DNA from: Onthophagus taurus
Taxonomy: Eukaryota > Arthropoda > Insecta > Coleoptera > Scarabaeidae
Length of the DNA: 64,000 nucleotides
Assembly: GCF_036711975.1 (NCBI RefSeq)
Contig: NC_091968.1
Span: forward strand, 3,162,001 to 3,226,000
Direction of reading: 5' to 3'
The notes beneath the pieces were generated by a model, which did not search any database, had not been told where the DNA came from, and worked only from the letters and a program-made list of their open reading frames with translations. Position 1 is the stretch's first letter. Every line of letters begins with the position of its first letter. Positions 43,449 through 54,600 of this stretch are shown in pieces. The position numbers and the translations under genes were made by a program.

Positions 43449-45850
43449 TAATAATAATAATATATATCTTTATTGCCCAATAAAGTACCAATTACAGGAC
43501 AATATTATATTATACAGAAATACAAACTTAAATTAAGACAAGAATCAATTAAATACTAAGCGAAAAGATTGTAATCATCTCTCAGGTTTACAAGCCTGCA
43601 CATTCTCTATAGCGGGGCGCTAGCCTGCACGTTGGTACTACTATTCTTCAAATAGAAGACACAGCTGTATCAGGTAGCGTGGCTGGGTACACCGAAGTGG
43701 ACGAAAGAGTTAAAATCCGTCTCACCACTCACCAGCTTTACAATAAATCTAACGTCGAGATCATCCTCTTCGTGAAGCGAAGAAAAATGGTGACGTTGCA
43801 ACAAAGATTGGTATTTTAAAGACCTACTACTTTACTAAAAACCGTACTTTAAAAACCTTTCATAAATTCTCTCCAATAAAAGGCGATGCGAGATATAATG
43901 CGGTGACCATATAACAGAACCATACTCCAGTCTCGGCAGAACAAGCGCCCGAAAAAGCGATATGTATACTGCAGAATCCGTGAATAAACGAGAAGTACAG
44001 AGCACAAAGCGGTGCGGTATAAACGATAGTCTGCTATCAAAAGTTACTCGCAGATCTCTGACCGAAGTCAACTTAAGCAGGGAAATTCCACCTATACAGT
44101 AGAATGAAGGTAAAGGAGTAGTTCTACATGTAAAAGTGATAGCGTTACACTTCTCCACATTAATCCTGAGCTAATTACGATCGCACCATTCCACTAAGAT
44201 ATCAAGATCCGACTGCATCGAAGCCACGTCATCTTCCGAGGTCATAAGGCGAAATATCTTAAGATCATCAGCATAAGCCCACACAATCTATTTAGTAAGT
44301 CGTTAATAAATATTACAAACAGTAGTGGACCCAAGTTAGAGCCCTGTGGGACATCAGATCGTGTAAGTTAGAGCCCTCTTTGATAAATACGATGATAAAT
44401 ACACATAAGCCTAGAGAAAAAACCAAACATACTGAGCTTCTGGGGGAGGGGATTGTGATGGATCGCATCGAACGCCTTAGAAAAGTCAGTGTACATCACA
44501 TCCCCTTAATAACCCCTATCCAAGGATTCACATATTACTTCTGTAATCACCGCAAGATTAGTAACCGTTGAACGGCGCTTAATGAACCCATGCTGGTGCG
44601 GCGATACAAACGATTGAACTTGCGGATTAATAGCCCCATAGATGATTTGGTCAAATACTTTAGCGAAATATTTGACATAGAAACAAATTATACGAAAATT
44701 ATATGTAATTTAGAAACGGGAATTATCCGTGATCGCTTCCAGATTTTAGGAAACTCACCCGTCTTTAGACACAAGATTACGCAAAAATTGCGTTACAATC
44801 ACGAACAAAACACGCTGGAAAGTTATTATCATCAGCCGTAAATTTGTTCGGCAACTTCTTAAGAAGATCAAGAACTTGTTCCACAGTGATAATCTTTAAA
44901 ATGATAGATGGATACATAGAGTGCGAATCAACCAACTGGCAGGTAGAGTCACCACCAAAAACTCGAGTATCGTAGAAAAAAAAGCCATTTCAGCTGAGGG
45001 TTGTGTAATCATAGTTTTATGCCTTATATAATTCCAGAAGCTACGAGGATCAGAGCGCAATGACCGCTCAGCATTACTTGTAAAGACTATACATATACAA
45101 ATCAGAGATCTTTTGCTTAATCAAATATCTCAATCTTCCAAACTCCGCACGATATAAATCGCAATTCTTTGGATTTTCCACTTTCTTCTATGGAAGTCTT
45201 TTAACTTTAAAAGATTTTTAATCATTCTTCATGTAAAATAACCGCACAGCATCAACATCTATACACTAATCAAGAAAGGACCAATTTGTTTCGAGGAAAT
45301 CACCATACAAGCCATAAAAATTGGCTCTGCGAAAATCATAACGACTAATATTTAAGGATGGTACAAATCTTCAGATACAAAAGGCAGGTCATCACGTACG
45401 AGTTGGAACTGATGCTCAGTGTTAGTTAAAACTAAATCAAACAATCTCCCGTCGCAGTTCAGCATATGGTTCAGTTGACACAGGCTTAGAAAATGACATG
45501 CTCTTCGAAACACTTGTGTTCTTCCATCACCGACAGTAGTATCAAGACCCTTAACATAATCAAGTAAATTAAAGTCTGCTATAATAAGTACAGGAAAGTT
45601 CAATAGCCTATGTTCCAAAGCATACAAGAAAGAAAGCAAATCAGGCTTTGGGGTTGTGTAATATATTGACTTTGAAATCGTCAGTATTCACGGCAATATT
45701 GCATGCAATAAAAATCATAAAACATTCTGCACAGCAACTTAGGAAACGTTCTGTAGAACCTACAACGCACGTAAACCAAAGGCTCATTGAGATGACATAA
45801 CTTCATAATTGTATGAAACCCAAACAATCTCCATGCAACCTTTTATTCGT
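43449..45850 (-). pseudogene. LINE remnant, endonuclease to 3' end
   Basis: Minus strand. The tail ATTATTATTAGC lies at about 43449-43462. The C-terminal RT part is 44158-43835 (SVRDLRVTFDSRLSF, LFRALVLPRLEYGSVIW). The RT segments FVIFINDL (about 44325) and VYTDFSKAFDAIHHN (about 44480) precede it, and further upstream is HQHGFIKRRSTVTNL (about 44570). The endonuclease piece 45639-45352 has VLIIADFNLLD and RLFDLVLTN. Stops and shifts throughout. It is a different family from A, B and C by wording. Confidence 0.8.
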
Positions 45851-47150
45851 CCTATTTGGCCACAACAACAAAATAGACTGCATGGAATTACTGACATTAT
45901 TTTCCAATTTCTTATATTAAAAGTTCTCTCAATTTCAATTTTTTATATTGAATGATTTTGCTCTAAATTTTTTATTGCTTGTCAAAAAAAATCGCTTCAG
46001 TAGCAATAAGAATTTCCATTTATTTTCTTCTTTGTAGAGAAATTGCTAATTTAATCCCTTTTACTTCCTGCGATCGGTGACTTTTTCTCGATTTTATTTT
46101 TAATATCAACGTCAAAAGAATCGACTACCTCAGAGGGCCCGGAGAGAAAACGGCGACGCCACAACGTTAACAACCTTTAAAAGTGTCCCCGTTTTCAAGG
46201 ACAATTAACCCGAACTTTTCCCATCCACTAATTGCTTACTAAAACTTTTCCGCACAGAACAGCTTTAAAACGAAACTTTTCTGATGGCGAGCGGATGTGT
46301 AAATTAAATAAAATCAATTTTGACGTATTAACACCATAAAATGTGTCGGCTTCATATTCGGATCGAAATTTAGATGAAAATTTGACTTAAAAAAGGAAAT
46401 ATCTATAATAAATCGGTTTGCGTTGTTGGAGTTGAGTAGAAACGCGTTCCGAAAATGGGTTTCATAAAAATTTATTGCAAACTCCCCGCGAATATTCGCA
46501 GATCTCGTAATCTGCTTACGAACGGCAACGAGGAGGCAGCAACGCGGGGGATATACCGTAAATCACGCGGTTGACGCTCGTGGAGATATGCTCGAAAGCT
46601 GGAATAAAACCAAGAGAAAGAGACTATCTCGAAATGGGTGCGATACAAAGCTACGGAGGCTCTCTAATTATCCATACGGCCCTTTAATCTTCCGGAATAT
46701 CCGGTCCGTTAATGAACCTATTCAAGATTATTATCCGGATTATACACTTAAAGTTAATAGTTCCTTATAATTATCTTGTCTTTATCTTCATCGTTTTCGA
46801 TAACTATATAACATCTTTAACGACTTTTTTTAAGATGTAATACTTCTTTTTTTGAAGAATTTTGAAAAAAATGGAAAGTTATTTTAAAACAAATTAACCA
46901 TATTAAAAAATATCTTTAAAAAAATTAAGAATTGGTGATTTTATAATAAAAACTTGTTTCGAAATGTTTCAAAACTTGAAAAATTAAGAAAAAATGTATA
47001 CAAAAATTTTCTTTTGTAAAATGCAACTCAAATAACACACCTGCAAAATTGGTTGCCTACATAATCCTTTTTAATTAAAAATACTCTTTTATTCTAAAGC
47101 ATTTTCTTTTTGGGGTAGAAAATATCTATGAATTAATTAAAATCACCTAA
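45851..47150. other. Intergenic DNA
   Basis: AT-rich with a mixed-composition block at 46040-46700. No frame with family features. It ends at the MED18 3' region. Confidence 0.4.
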
Positions 47151-47160
47151 AATAATTATT

Positions 47161-47166
47161 TTTATT
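47161..47166 (-). terminator. Likely MED18 poly(A) signal
   Basis: AATAAA on the minus strand about 90 bp after the MED18 stop codon. Confidence 0.5.
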
Positions 47167-47255
47167 TAAATAAAAAATACTTAAAATACAAATAAAGTGC
47201 TTACCTAACCTAAAAATCATGCAAATCGATTTAACCTTATTTAATAATTTTCATA

Positions 47256-47891
47256 TCATAATCGTTTATAATCAATCTTTTCCAAATGAACAAGAGGTTT
47301 TAATTGTTCAGCAAACAACCTCATATCTTCAGCTATCGCATCATAACCTTGTGGAGCTAAAACGGATAACTCGACCAAATAACTCTGCGAAATCAATTCT
47401 AAATTTTCCGGTTTATTTCCAACCCCACATTTACAAATTTTTGAAACGGTAATCTTCATTCGACCCTTTCGAAACATATACCCGCGAGCGGTGTACTCAA
47501 AATCCAATCGACAACCAAGTTCTTGCAAAAATTCCACGATAGCTGAATTACAAGCTACATCAATGCTCGATCTCACTATAGTAGGTCGGTTTTTATCTAA
47601 TTCTTGTTGCCCAATGTATCTTAGTTGATAGGGAGCATCTTGATAATCTAAGGCTCTTCTAACTCTTAATGGAAGAGCGGATGTTCCAGGAGTATTCATA
47701 CCCAACGTGAAGCACATTTCGTGATCGTAGAAAGTTTCAGCACCATCATCGACATTGTCGCACAATCCACGTAAACGATGAAGTAGCACTTCGACGTATT
47801 GATCCACCACGGAACCTTGGAGAAGATATTCTCGGTTTGGAATGATGTTTATTGCAGAAGCTAGGTTATCTTTTACTGAATCACTCGTCAT
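47256..47891 (-). CDS. MED18: Mediator complex subunit 18
   Basis: 211 residues in one intact exon, the usual length for insect MED18. Recognisable segments: LLHRLRGLCDNVD (about residues 37-49), LRVRRALDYQDAPYQLRYIG, RPTIVRSSIDVACNSAIVEF, an RGYMFRKGRMKITVSKI core (about 135-151), SYLVELSVLAPQG and the C-terminal EQLKPLVHLEKIDYKRL. MED18 belongs to the head module of Mediator, where it pairs with MED20 and helps link regulators to RNA polymerase II in the nucleus. The start at 47891 gives the expected N terminus. The neighbouring peroxidase is upstream on the same strand, its stop lying 735 bp before this start. No frame damage; the best-supported complete gene in the window. Confidence 0.97.
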   Translation of the reverse strand: MTSDSVKDNLASAINIIPNREYLLQGSVVDQYVEVLLHRLRGLCDNVDDGAETFYDHEMCFTLGMNTPGTSALPLRVRRALDYQDAPYQLRYIGQQELDKNRPTIVRSSIDVACNSAIVEFLQELGCRLDFEYTARGYMFRKGRMKITVSKICKCGVGNKPENLELISQSYLVELSVLAPQGYDAIAEDMRLFAEQLKPLVHLEKIDYKRL

Positions 47892-48606
47892 TTTTGTATT
47901 TGAGTAAATTTTTTTAAAAATTAGTTGATTTACTTATCTTAAGAGAATTGATGGTATTTATGAGTTCTTTTTGGAAAATTGAGATGTTATTGTAGGTTGG
48001 ACAAACATAACCTCACAAATTTTTGGGAGAACTTCGGTGCGGTGAATTTAAATTTTTAAATTCTTTTTATAAAATTTTATACTATCTTTTAATTAATTAA
48101 AAATGATTTTATTAATAATAATATTGACGATAAATGCAAATTTATTAATTACTTCTTTTTTAATTTTAAAATCTCTTTAAATTATTTAACATGAAGTTGG
48201 CAATTTTTGAAACATAACCTAAAATTTTTTAAATAATTTAATAATTCGTTTTTAATAAATATTTTTATTTTTTTCCTTCAAAGTACAAAAAAACTAACAA
48301 TTATTTACACATAAAACGAAATAGTGTATGAAGACAATTCGAGTTCTCATTTCTATGTGGTGTTAAAGATAATATTTACAAGATATTTTTTAGTTGTAAA
48401 TAAATTAAAGGAATTAGAATGGAATTCTTAATACAATATTAAGTGCTTTGTAACGTGAATTTGTAACAAATGTCTCTGTCTATAATTTGCAGAGGTAGTT
48501 TTCGTTTATCAGGCTTTTCGGATGATTTTAAAGTAAGTAAAAATACTATGAAATAAGTTCAGGCTTATTGGTCTTTGATGGCATTGTTTAAAAAGGTTTT
48601 TAAAGT
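47892..48606. other. Gap between peroxidase 3' end and MED18
   Basis: AT-rich. It presumably holds the MED18 promoter and the peroxidase 3' untranslated end. No clear promoter element seen. Confidence 0.4.
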
Positions 48607-48612
48607 TTTATT
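48607..48612 (-). terminator. Likely peroxidase poly(A) signal
   Basis: AATAAA on the minus strand, 15 nt past the peroxidase stop codon. Confidence 0.55.
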
Positions 48613-48626
48613 TTCTCTTTTTTTAG

Positions 48627-51600
48627 TTATTTTCCTAATGAAGGATCATAATTAAAGTGATTAAAATTGTGCTCCGAAGGATATTCTGCCCATTTACTTA
48701 AGTCCATGGATGGTATCACCCCACTTCTACAAGGTACTCTTGGATTTCTAAAAAGGTAATTAATTAATTTCTAAATAAATATAAAAATAAATGGAAAAAT
48801 TCAAGAAACATCATGTGGCTTAATCAATGTGAAATGACCCAAAAGACACGTTAAAAATAAAAAGAAAGTACCGAATTAGTATATTACAAATTTACTTATT
48901 AAATACACGAATTTAAGTTAAAAACGAGTGGCGATTTTTGAACAAAAATAAAATAAATTTTGACAACGTAGGGAAATAGGTATGTAGCAGTTGGTAACAC
49001 TTGAAAATAGAAATTTGAATTGACAATTAGAAATTGTCAAAACACAAAATGTATTTATCTGAAAAAAATGTTTTATGTACACCTCCCAAAATAAGAGAAA
49101 TTGCTTCAATTCGATGCTAAGAACGTGTTTAAACATCGACAGACAAAATTTGTCACATTGACAACTAGAAAAATGTTACTAAAATCCCATTACAGCATGG
49201 GATGCTGTAAGGAGTCTCATTACAGCACCCGTTTGAGTACTGTAATTTAATTACCGTCGCAAATTACAAAAAATCACATTAAAATTTCGATGTGACGTCA
49301 CGTTTTGTGAAGCAAGGCTAAACCCGAATGTTTCTAGTTCTAGTTGTTAGTTCTAGTTTTAGTGCAATAATAATATGCAACATAATGATATCTTATGCTA
49401 ACTAGCGCTACCTACCACTGTCACTAGAACTAACATTACACCTAGAACTAGAAACATTCAAGTTTAGCCCTCTTAACCCATTTGTGCATAGTGTCCCTTT
49501 TAAGGGACATTTTGGGTTACTAATGGGTTAACCCATTATTGACTTGCGATCTATTTATAGATCAACATAAAAACCAGTTAGAAAAAAAAGCTGACACCTC
49601 TAGCCGCTGTTTGGATACCGGCAAAGTGTACTTATCACCAATACTGATTTGTGAAACAACGTTGTATGGGAGTAGTTTGTGAGTCCCCGAGTTTGCTTGA
49701 TTTCGAAGTGCGTGCTTAAAAAAGTATTTTGCTCGTTTATATAAAAAATAAATTGAAGGTAAGTCAGTTCCAGTTCTTTCAAATTGTTCGGAGATTCTTT
49801 GATTTTGTCAAAAAATATCTCGATAGATTACTAGACGCTCACAGTAAACATTTTTTTCTGTTTTTTACTGTAAATAGAAGAGATGTTTTTAAAAATCTCC
49901 AAGATGTAATGGACTACTTGTATTCTGAGCATATAGAAGCGTATATATTAGTTTTGCCACCAGAGGTAGATGAGCTGACAAACGAGGAAATCTTTGATGA
50001 GGAAAATACTGAGTTTCGTAATGTACAGGGTGGGCAAATTTAGATGTTATTATAGGCTATCTCAGAAACTATAAGAGATACGAAAAAAGTAGGTGCCATG
50101 TCCCGATCTCTTTTTCCGAGACTAATCCAATCCCGTAAAGACCAAATCTCTATCTTCTTTTACTTTTAAGTTATAGCCAAAAAATCAAATTTTAGCGATT
50201 TCAAAAAAATGCTCATATTTCGTTTATTTTTGAAATTAGAGAAATAGGGTTAATACATTCTTAAGACACTTTTTTGAGTAGAATATAGTGCCAATGGAAA
50301 AATTTTAAACATAGCTGATAATTCTAAATCTTATGTATTCATTGATACCGAACTGTTCTAATCTTACAAACAGTAAGTTTAGTAGAAGAAGATGACAGTC
50401 TGTGACTGTTTAGTTCCTGAAGTTGTTATTCATATTTAATTATTCGTTAATTAATACATTTCTTGTATTTTTAATAAACAAATTTTACTTGCTAACCATA
50501 TTTTATTGGTGAACAAAGTGAGTATTCAAAGTTTTTATTCATTAGTACAAAACCAACTTTAATCCTGAATAATGGTACAAAACCAACTTTATTCTGTCAT
50601 ATTCGTGCAAAACCATATAGCCACTATAATACACTATAGTAGGTAGTATTTACTGTCTGGACCCGCCTATTATAATCAAAATTTTAAACATACCGCTTAC
50701 TATTTTGGAATTGATTTTGGGATTGAACCTGCGATACATCATTGAAAAGCTAAAAGTATGCTCTTTCCAGTGTGCTCTCTCCAGGAACATCATAATAAAC
50801 TATAGTTTGTATTTAAAAAAATACAACATTGTGTTGTATCTCAAAAATCATAAAGTATGTTTAAAATTTTTCAACGCCAGTATATTCTACTTAAAAAAGT
50901 GTCTCAAGAACGTATCAACCCCATTTCTCTAATTTCAAAAATAAACGAAATTTGAGCATTTTTTGAAATCACCAAAATTTGACTTTTTGGCAAGAACTTA
51001 AAAACAAAAGAAGATAGAGGTTTGGTGTTGGATTAGTCTAGAAAAAAGAGTCCGAGACATGGCACCTACTTTTTTCGTATCTCTTATAGTTTCTGAGATA
51101 GCCTATAATAACACCCAAATTTGCCCACCCTGTACAAGATATTACCGGGTTTGTTGAGGTTGAAGCTCACGATTTGGATGAAAGTGATCATGATGATAAT
51201 AAGCCATTAGTAATTCTACAATCTTCCTCAGAAAAAGTCTAAAATCCCTAAAAATTCGATTGCTCCCAGCTCCAAGGATTTGAGCTACAGTGATGAAGAA
51301 GATAATGTACCATTAGCATTTCTCGCACCTGTGCAGAAAAACCGGAAATTGTAGAAACATAAGATGGTAAATGCAAATTGGAGTAAAATGAACCCAACTT
51401 ATAAAGTATACAGGGTGTATCTGAATGACGTGCCCAAACTTCAGGGGGTGATTCTTTAGGCAATTTTAAGGGTACTTTCTCATATAAATTTTTACCCTCT
51501 GCATAAAAAAATTTTAGCAAAAATGTAAAGGGGGTGGTTACGTTTAGTAGTTTAGAAGGATAGGTTGAAAGTACAAATAGGGTGAAAACGTGCCCTACTA

Positions 51601-54600
51601 CCAGTTAAACATATTCCCCAAATTTCGTTGTCCTAGCGTTTATGGTTTTTTGAGAAAAAAAAATTAAACCAAAATTTTTGGCGGGGTGTAGCTCCTTAGG
51701 GGAGCCCAAGTCGCCCATGGTTTATATATCAAAGTACCCTTAAAATTGCCTAAAGAATCACCCCTTGAAGTTTGGGCATGTCATTCAGATACACCCTGTA
51801 TATAAAATATGCTGGTTTGAAAAATAAACGCGGATTTGTGATTCCAAAAGATGAGATTAAAATTTGTATTGGCTTTATTATATTTAGCAGCTACTACACT
51901 TTACCATTTGTGCACGATTATTAGTCAGACGACCGATTTAGGACAGCCTATTATGAAAAATGATATGACCAGAAATGCTTATCTTGAGATAAAGTCTTTA
52001 ATATATTTTCAGAATAATAAAAAGCTGTTAGATATGATAAATGCAAATTTTGAAAATTTTTGTATTTTTCAAAAAAATCTGTCCATAGATACAATGATTG
52101 TAAGGTATTACGATCACCACTTACTAAAACAGTTCATAAATGGTAAGCCGATACGATTTTTGTGGCGAAGATGGATATTGCTATTTCTATATTGCTATTT
52201 CTATTTCTATACTGGCAAGGAAAGCGGATCACAATCAGAACATCTTGCCACTAGAGTTGTTTTGAAAGTGCTATCTGCTGTAAAAAGTCCAAAAAGTTGT
52301 TGCTTATATTTCTTGTTTCGTCAATTAAAAGAAATGCATGTACTTGCAACAGGTACTATCAGAGAAAATAGGACTGCAAAATGTCCATTGCGACCAACCA
52401 AAGACTTAAAAAAGTTACCTCAAGGATCCTATGATCATAGATTTGATAGCGAAAACAAAATATTGCTGGTAAAATATAATGATAACAAATATGTTTGTGT
52501 GGCCACAAATTTTGATACCATACAACCAGTAGTTATATCGATTATATCGACATTATAATCACCATTATGATTGGCTCCTAGAAAAACATTCTATAACGAT
52601 AAGGGATAAGAAATGGTACTGGTGTCTAGTCACAAGAATAATTGATATGGCTGTTGTAAACTCCTTCTTGCTATATAGGAGAATTCATGGGAAGAAGTCA
52701 ATTTCCATCAAAGATTTTAGGAGACATATTTAAAAACTGGTCCCGGCACAAGTGTTTTGAAAAGTAGACCACAGGGACAGTGTAAGACTCGATAAGAATT
52801 TACATTTCATCGAAAGCAGAGCAAATCAACGTTTATGTCAATTTCCAATGTGCAAAAGTCGACCGCTTACTGTTTGCAAAAATATAATGTTACCTTATGT
52901 CACTTATGTGTTACTTATTTTAGTATGTTTCATAACAAAAACTTTAAAATGTAATGTTATTGTTCTCAATAAATTTTTTTGAGATTTAATCCGTGTGTAC
53001 CATTATTATGCCCAGCCATCTATTTATAGATCAGCCTTTTTTGCAAAAACTAACATAGACAAACAACATAAACAATATTTTTAGGTATCAGTTGTTTTAG
53101 TTAAGTAAAAAAATGTACCAACATACTTTCTTTTTAAAGAAAATGTTATTTGGGCGTTAATGGGTTAAGAGATGTACTAAACCCGAATGTTTCTGGTTCT
53201 AGGTCTAGTGTTAATTCTACTTTTCTTTCAATAAAAATATACCACAATTTAGAGCTAGACAACATTTAAAACTAGAACTAACACTAGACCTAGAACTAGA
53301 AACATTCGGGCTTAGCCGCAAGTCTCTCAAGACGGTTAAACCCGAATGATTCTAGTTTTAGGTCTAGTGTTAGTTCTAGCATTGTACTATCACTAGAACT
53401 AACACAAGACCTAAAACTAGAATCATTCGGGTTTAGCCGTCTTAAGAGACGTGTGGCTAAACCCGAATGATTCTAGTTTTAGGTCTTGTGTTAGTTCTAG
53501 TTTTACACTATCACTAGAAGTAACAGAAGACCTAGAGATAGCATCATTGGTTAGTTCCAGTGATAGTGCTAGTGTAATACTAGAACTAACCTAGACCGAG
53601 AACTAGAAACATTCGGATTTAGCCGCACGTCTCTCAAGACGGCTAAACCCGAATGATTCTAGTTTTAGGTCTAGTGTTAGTTCTAGCATTGCACTATCAC
53701 TAGAACTAACACACGACTTAAAACTAGAATCACTCAGGTTTAGCCGCACGTTTTTCAAGACGGCTAAACACGAATGATTCTAGTTCTAGGTTTTGTGTTA
53801 GTTGTAGTGATTGTGCTAATTCAAAAATGGCACTAACACTAGACCCAGAGCTAGAAACATTCGGGTTTAGCCACACATCTCTTAAGACGGCTAAACCCGA
53901 GTGATTCTAGTACTAGGTCTTGTGTTAGTTCTAGTGATAGTATATAAACTAAAACTAACACTAGACCTAAAACTAGAAAGTATCAGGTTTAACTCAACCA
54001 CAACAAGTGACGTCATGTCGAAATTTTAAAGTGATTTTTCGGTAAATTTTACACTTTTCCGCATTTTTTTTATTTGTAACGGCTTGCTGAGTAATTTCCC
54101 GTCGATTAAAAAAAAATATCGATTTTTAAGCGACATGATGATTCTTGAATTATACCAAAAATATAAAACTTACATTTCATGATCGGGTAATACGAAAGGA
54201 TATAATTGAATTGTATCGATTAAATCGGTATTGTCACAAATAATTCGTGCCAATCGAACTTTGCGAATTTCTTCTAACTGTTCGGGTGTAAATGAAGATG
54301 GTTGGTTGGCGTTTTCGTACCAAAATCGATCTCCTCTCCTTGAATAACTAAATTGGGTTGCTATGACACACGCGAAAGTTGGTCCTAACATACAACCGGG
54401 AAGAGGGCGTTCTGAAACTCCCCCGGACCATAAATCAACATCATTTGGATGTCTAAAATTAATAACGATTTTAATTATACTGTTATTAAGATGTTTTAGG
54501 ATTTATTACTCGAAAATTGATGCGTATCTAGCAACAGTTTCGTTAGGCATTGACCCGAAAAGTCCTTCGAAATGATCGCTAGCGGGAAGCCCACAGAATT

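Larger units (their letters stand above)
49910..52920 (+). pseudogene. piggyBac transposase, broken
   Basis: The acidic N terminus ([17 protein letters not shown], about 49950) continues across the 50026-51132 MITE into [18 protein letters not shown] (about 51140), then decays. The main part from 51851 has [57 protein letters not shown] and [16 protein letters not shown] shift at about 52555 leads to [18 protein letters not shown]. The Cys-rich C-terminal finger is readable to about 52920 ([24 protein letters not shown]). Known piggyBac transposases cut at TTAA with three Asp residues. Several frame breaks make this copy inactive. Confidence 0.87.
49473..53168 (+). mobile_element. piggyBac-like transposon inside array 4
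   Basis: TTAA at 49473-49476 and 53165-53168. The right end reads AATGGGTTAA and the left TTAACCCATT. A second TTAACCCATT at 49528-49537 may be the true inner left end, with a 55-bp TTAA-bounded palindrome added outside it. ATCTATTTATAGATC occurs near both ends as a subterminal repeat. The target TTAA is the centre of a palindromic unit (TCTTAAGAGA). The transposase is broken and two MITEs sit inside. Confidence 0.85.
49270..54038. mobile_element. Palindromic array 4 bounded by inverted repeats
   Basis: The array occupies 49312-49475 and 53165-53990, split by piggyBac. Outside it, 49270-49309 (AAAATCACATTAAAATTTCG, then TGACGTCAC) is mirrored at 53999-54038 (GTGACGTCA, CGAAATTTTAAAGTGATTTT). 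The match is about 34 of 40 positions. So in this copy the palindromes lie inside something with its own inverted ends. No duplication of target was identified with confidence. It lies wholly within the last peroxidase intron. Confidence 0.65.
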
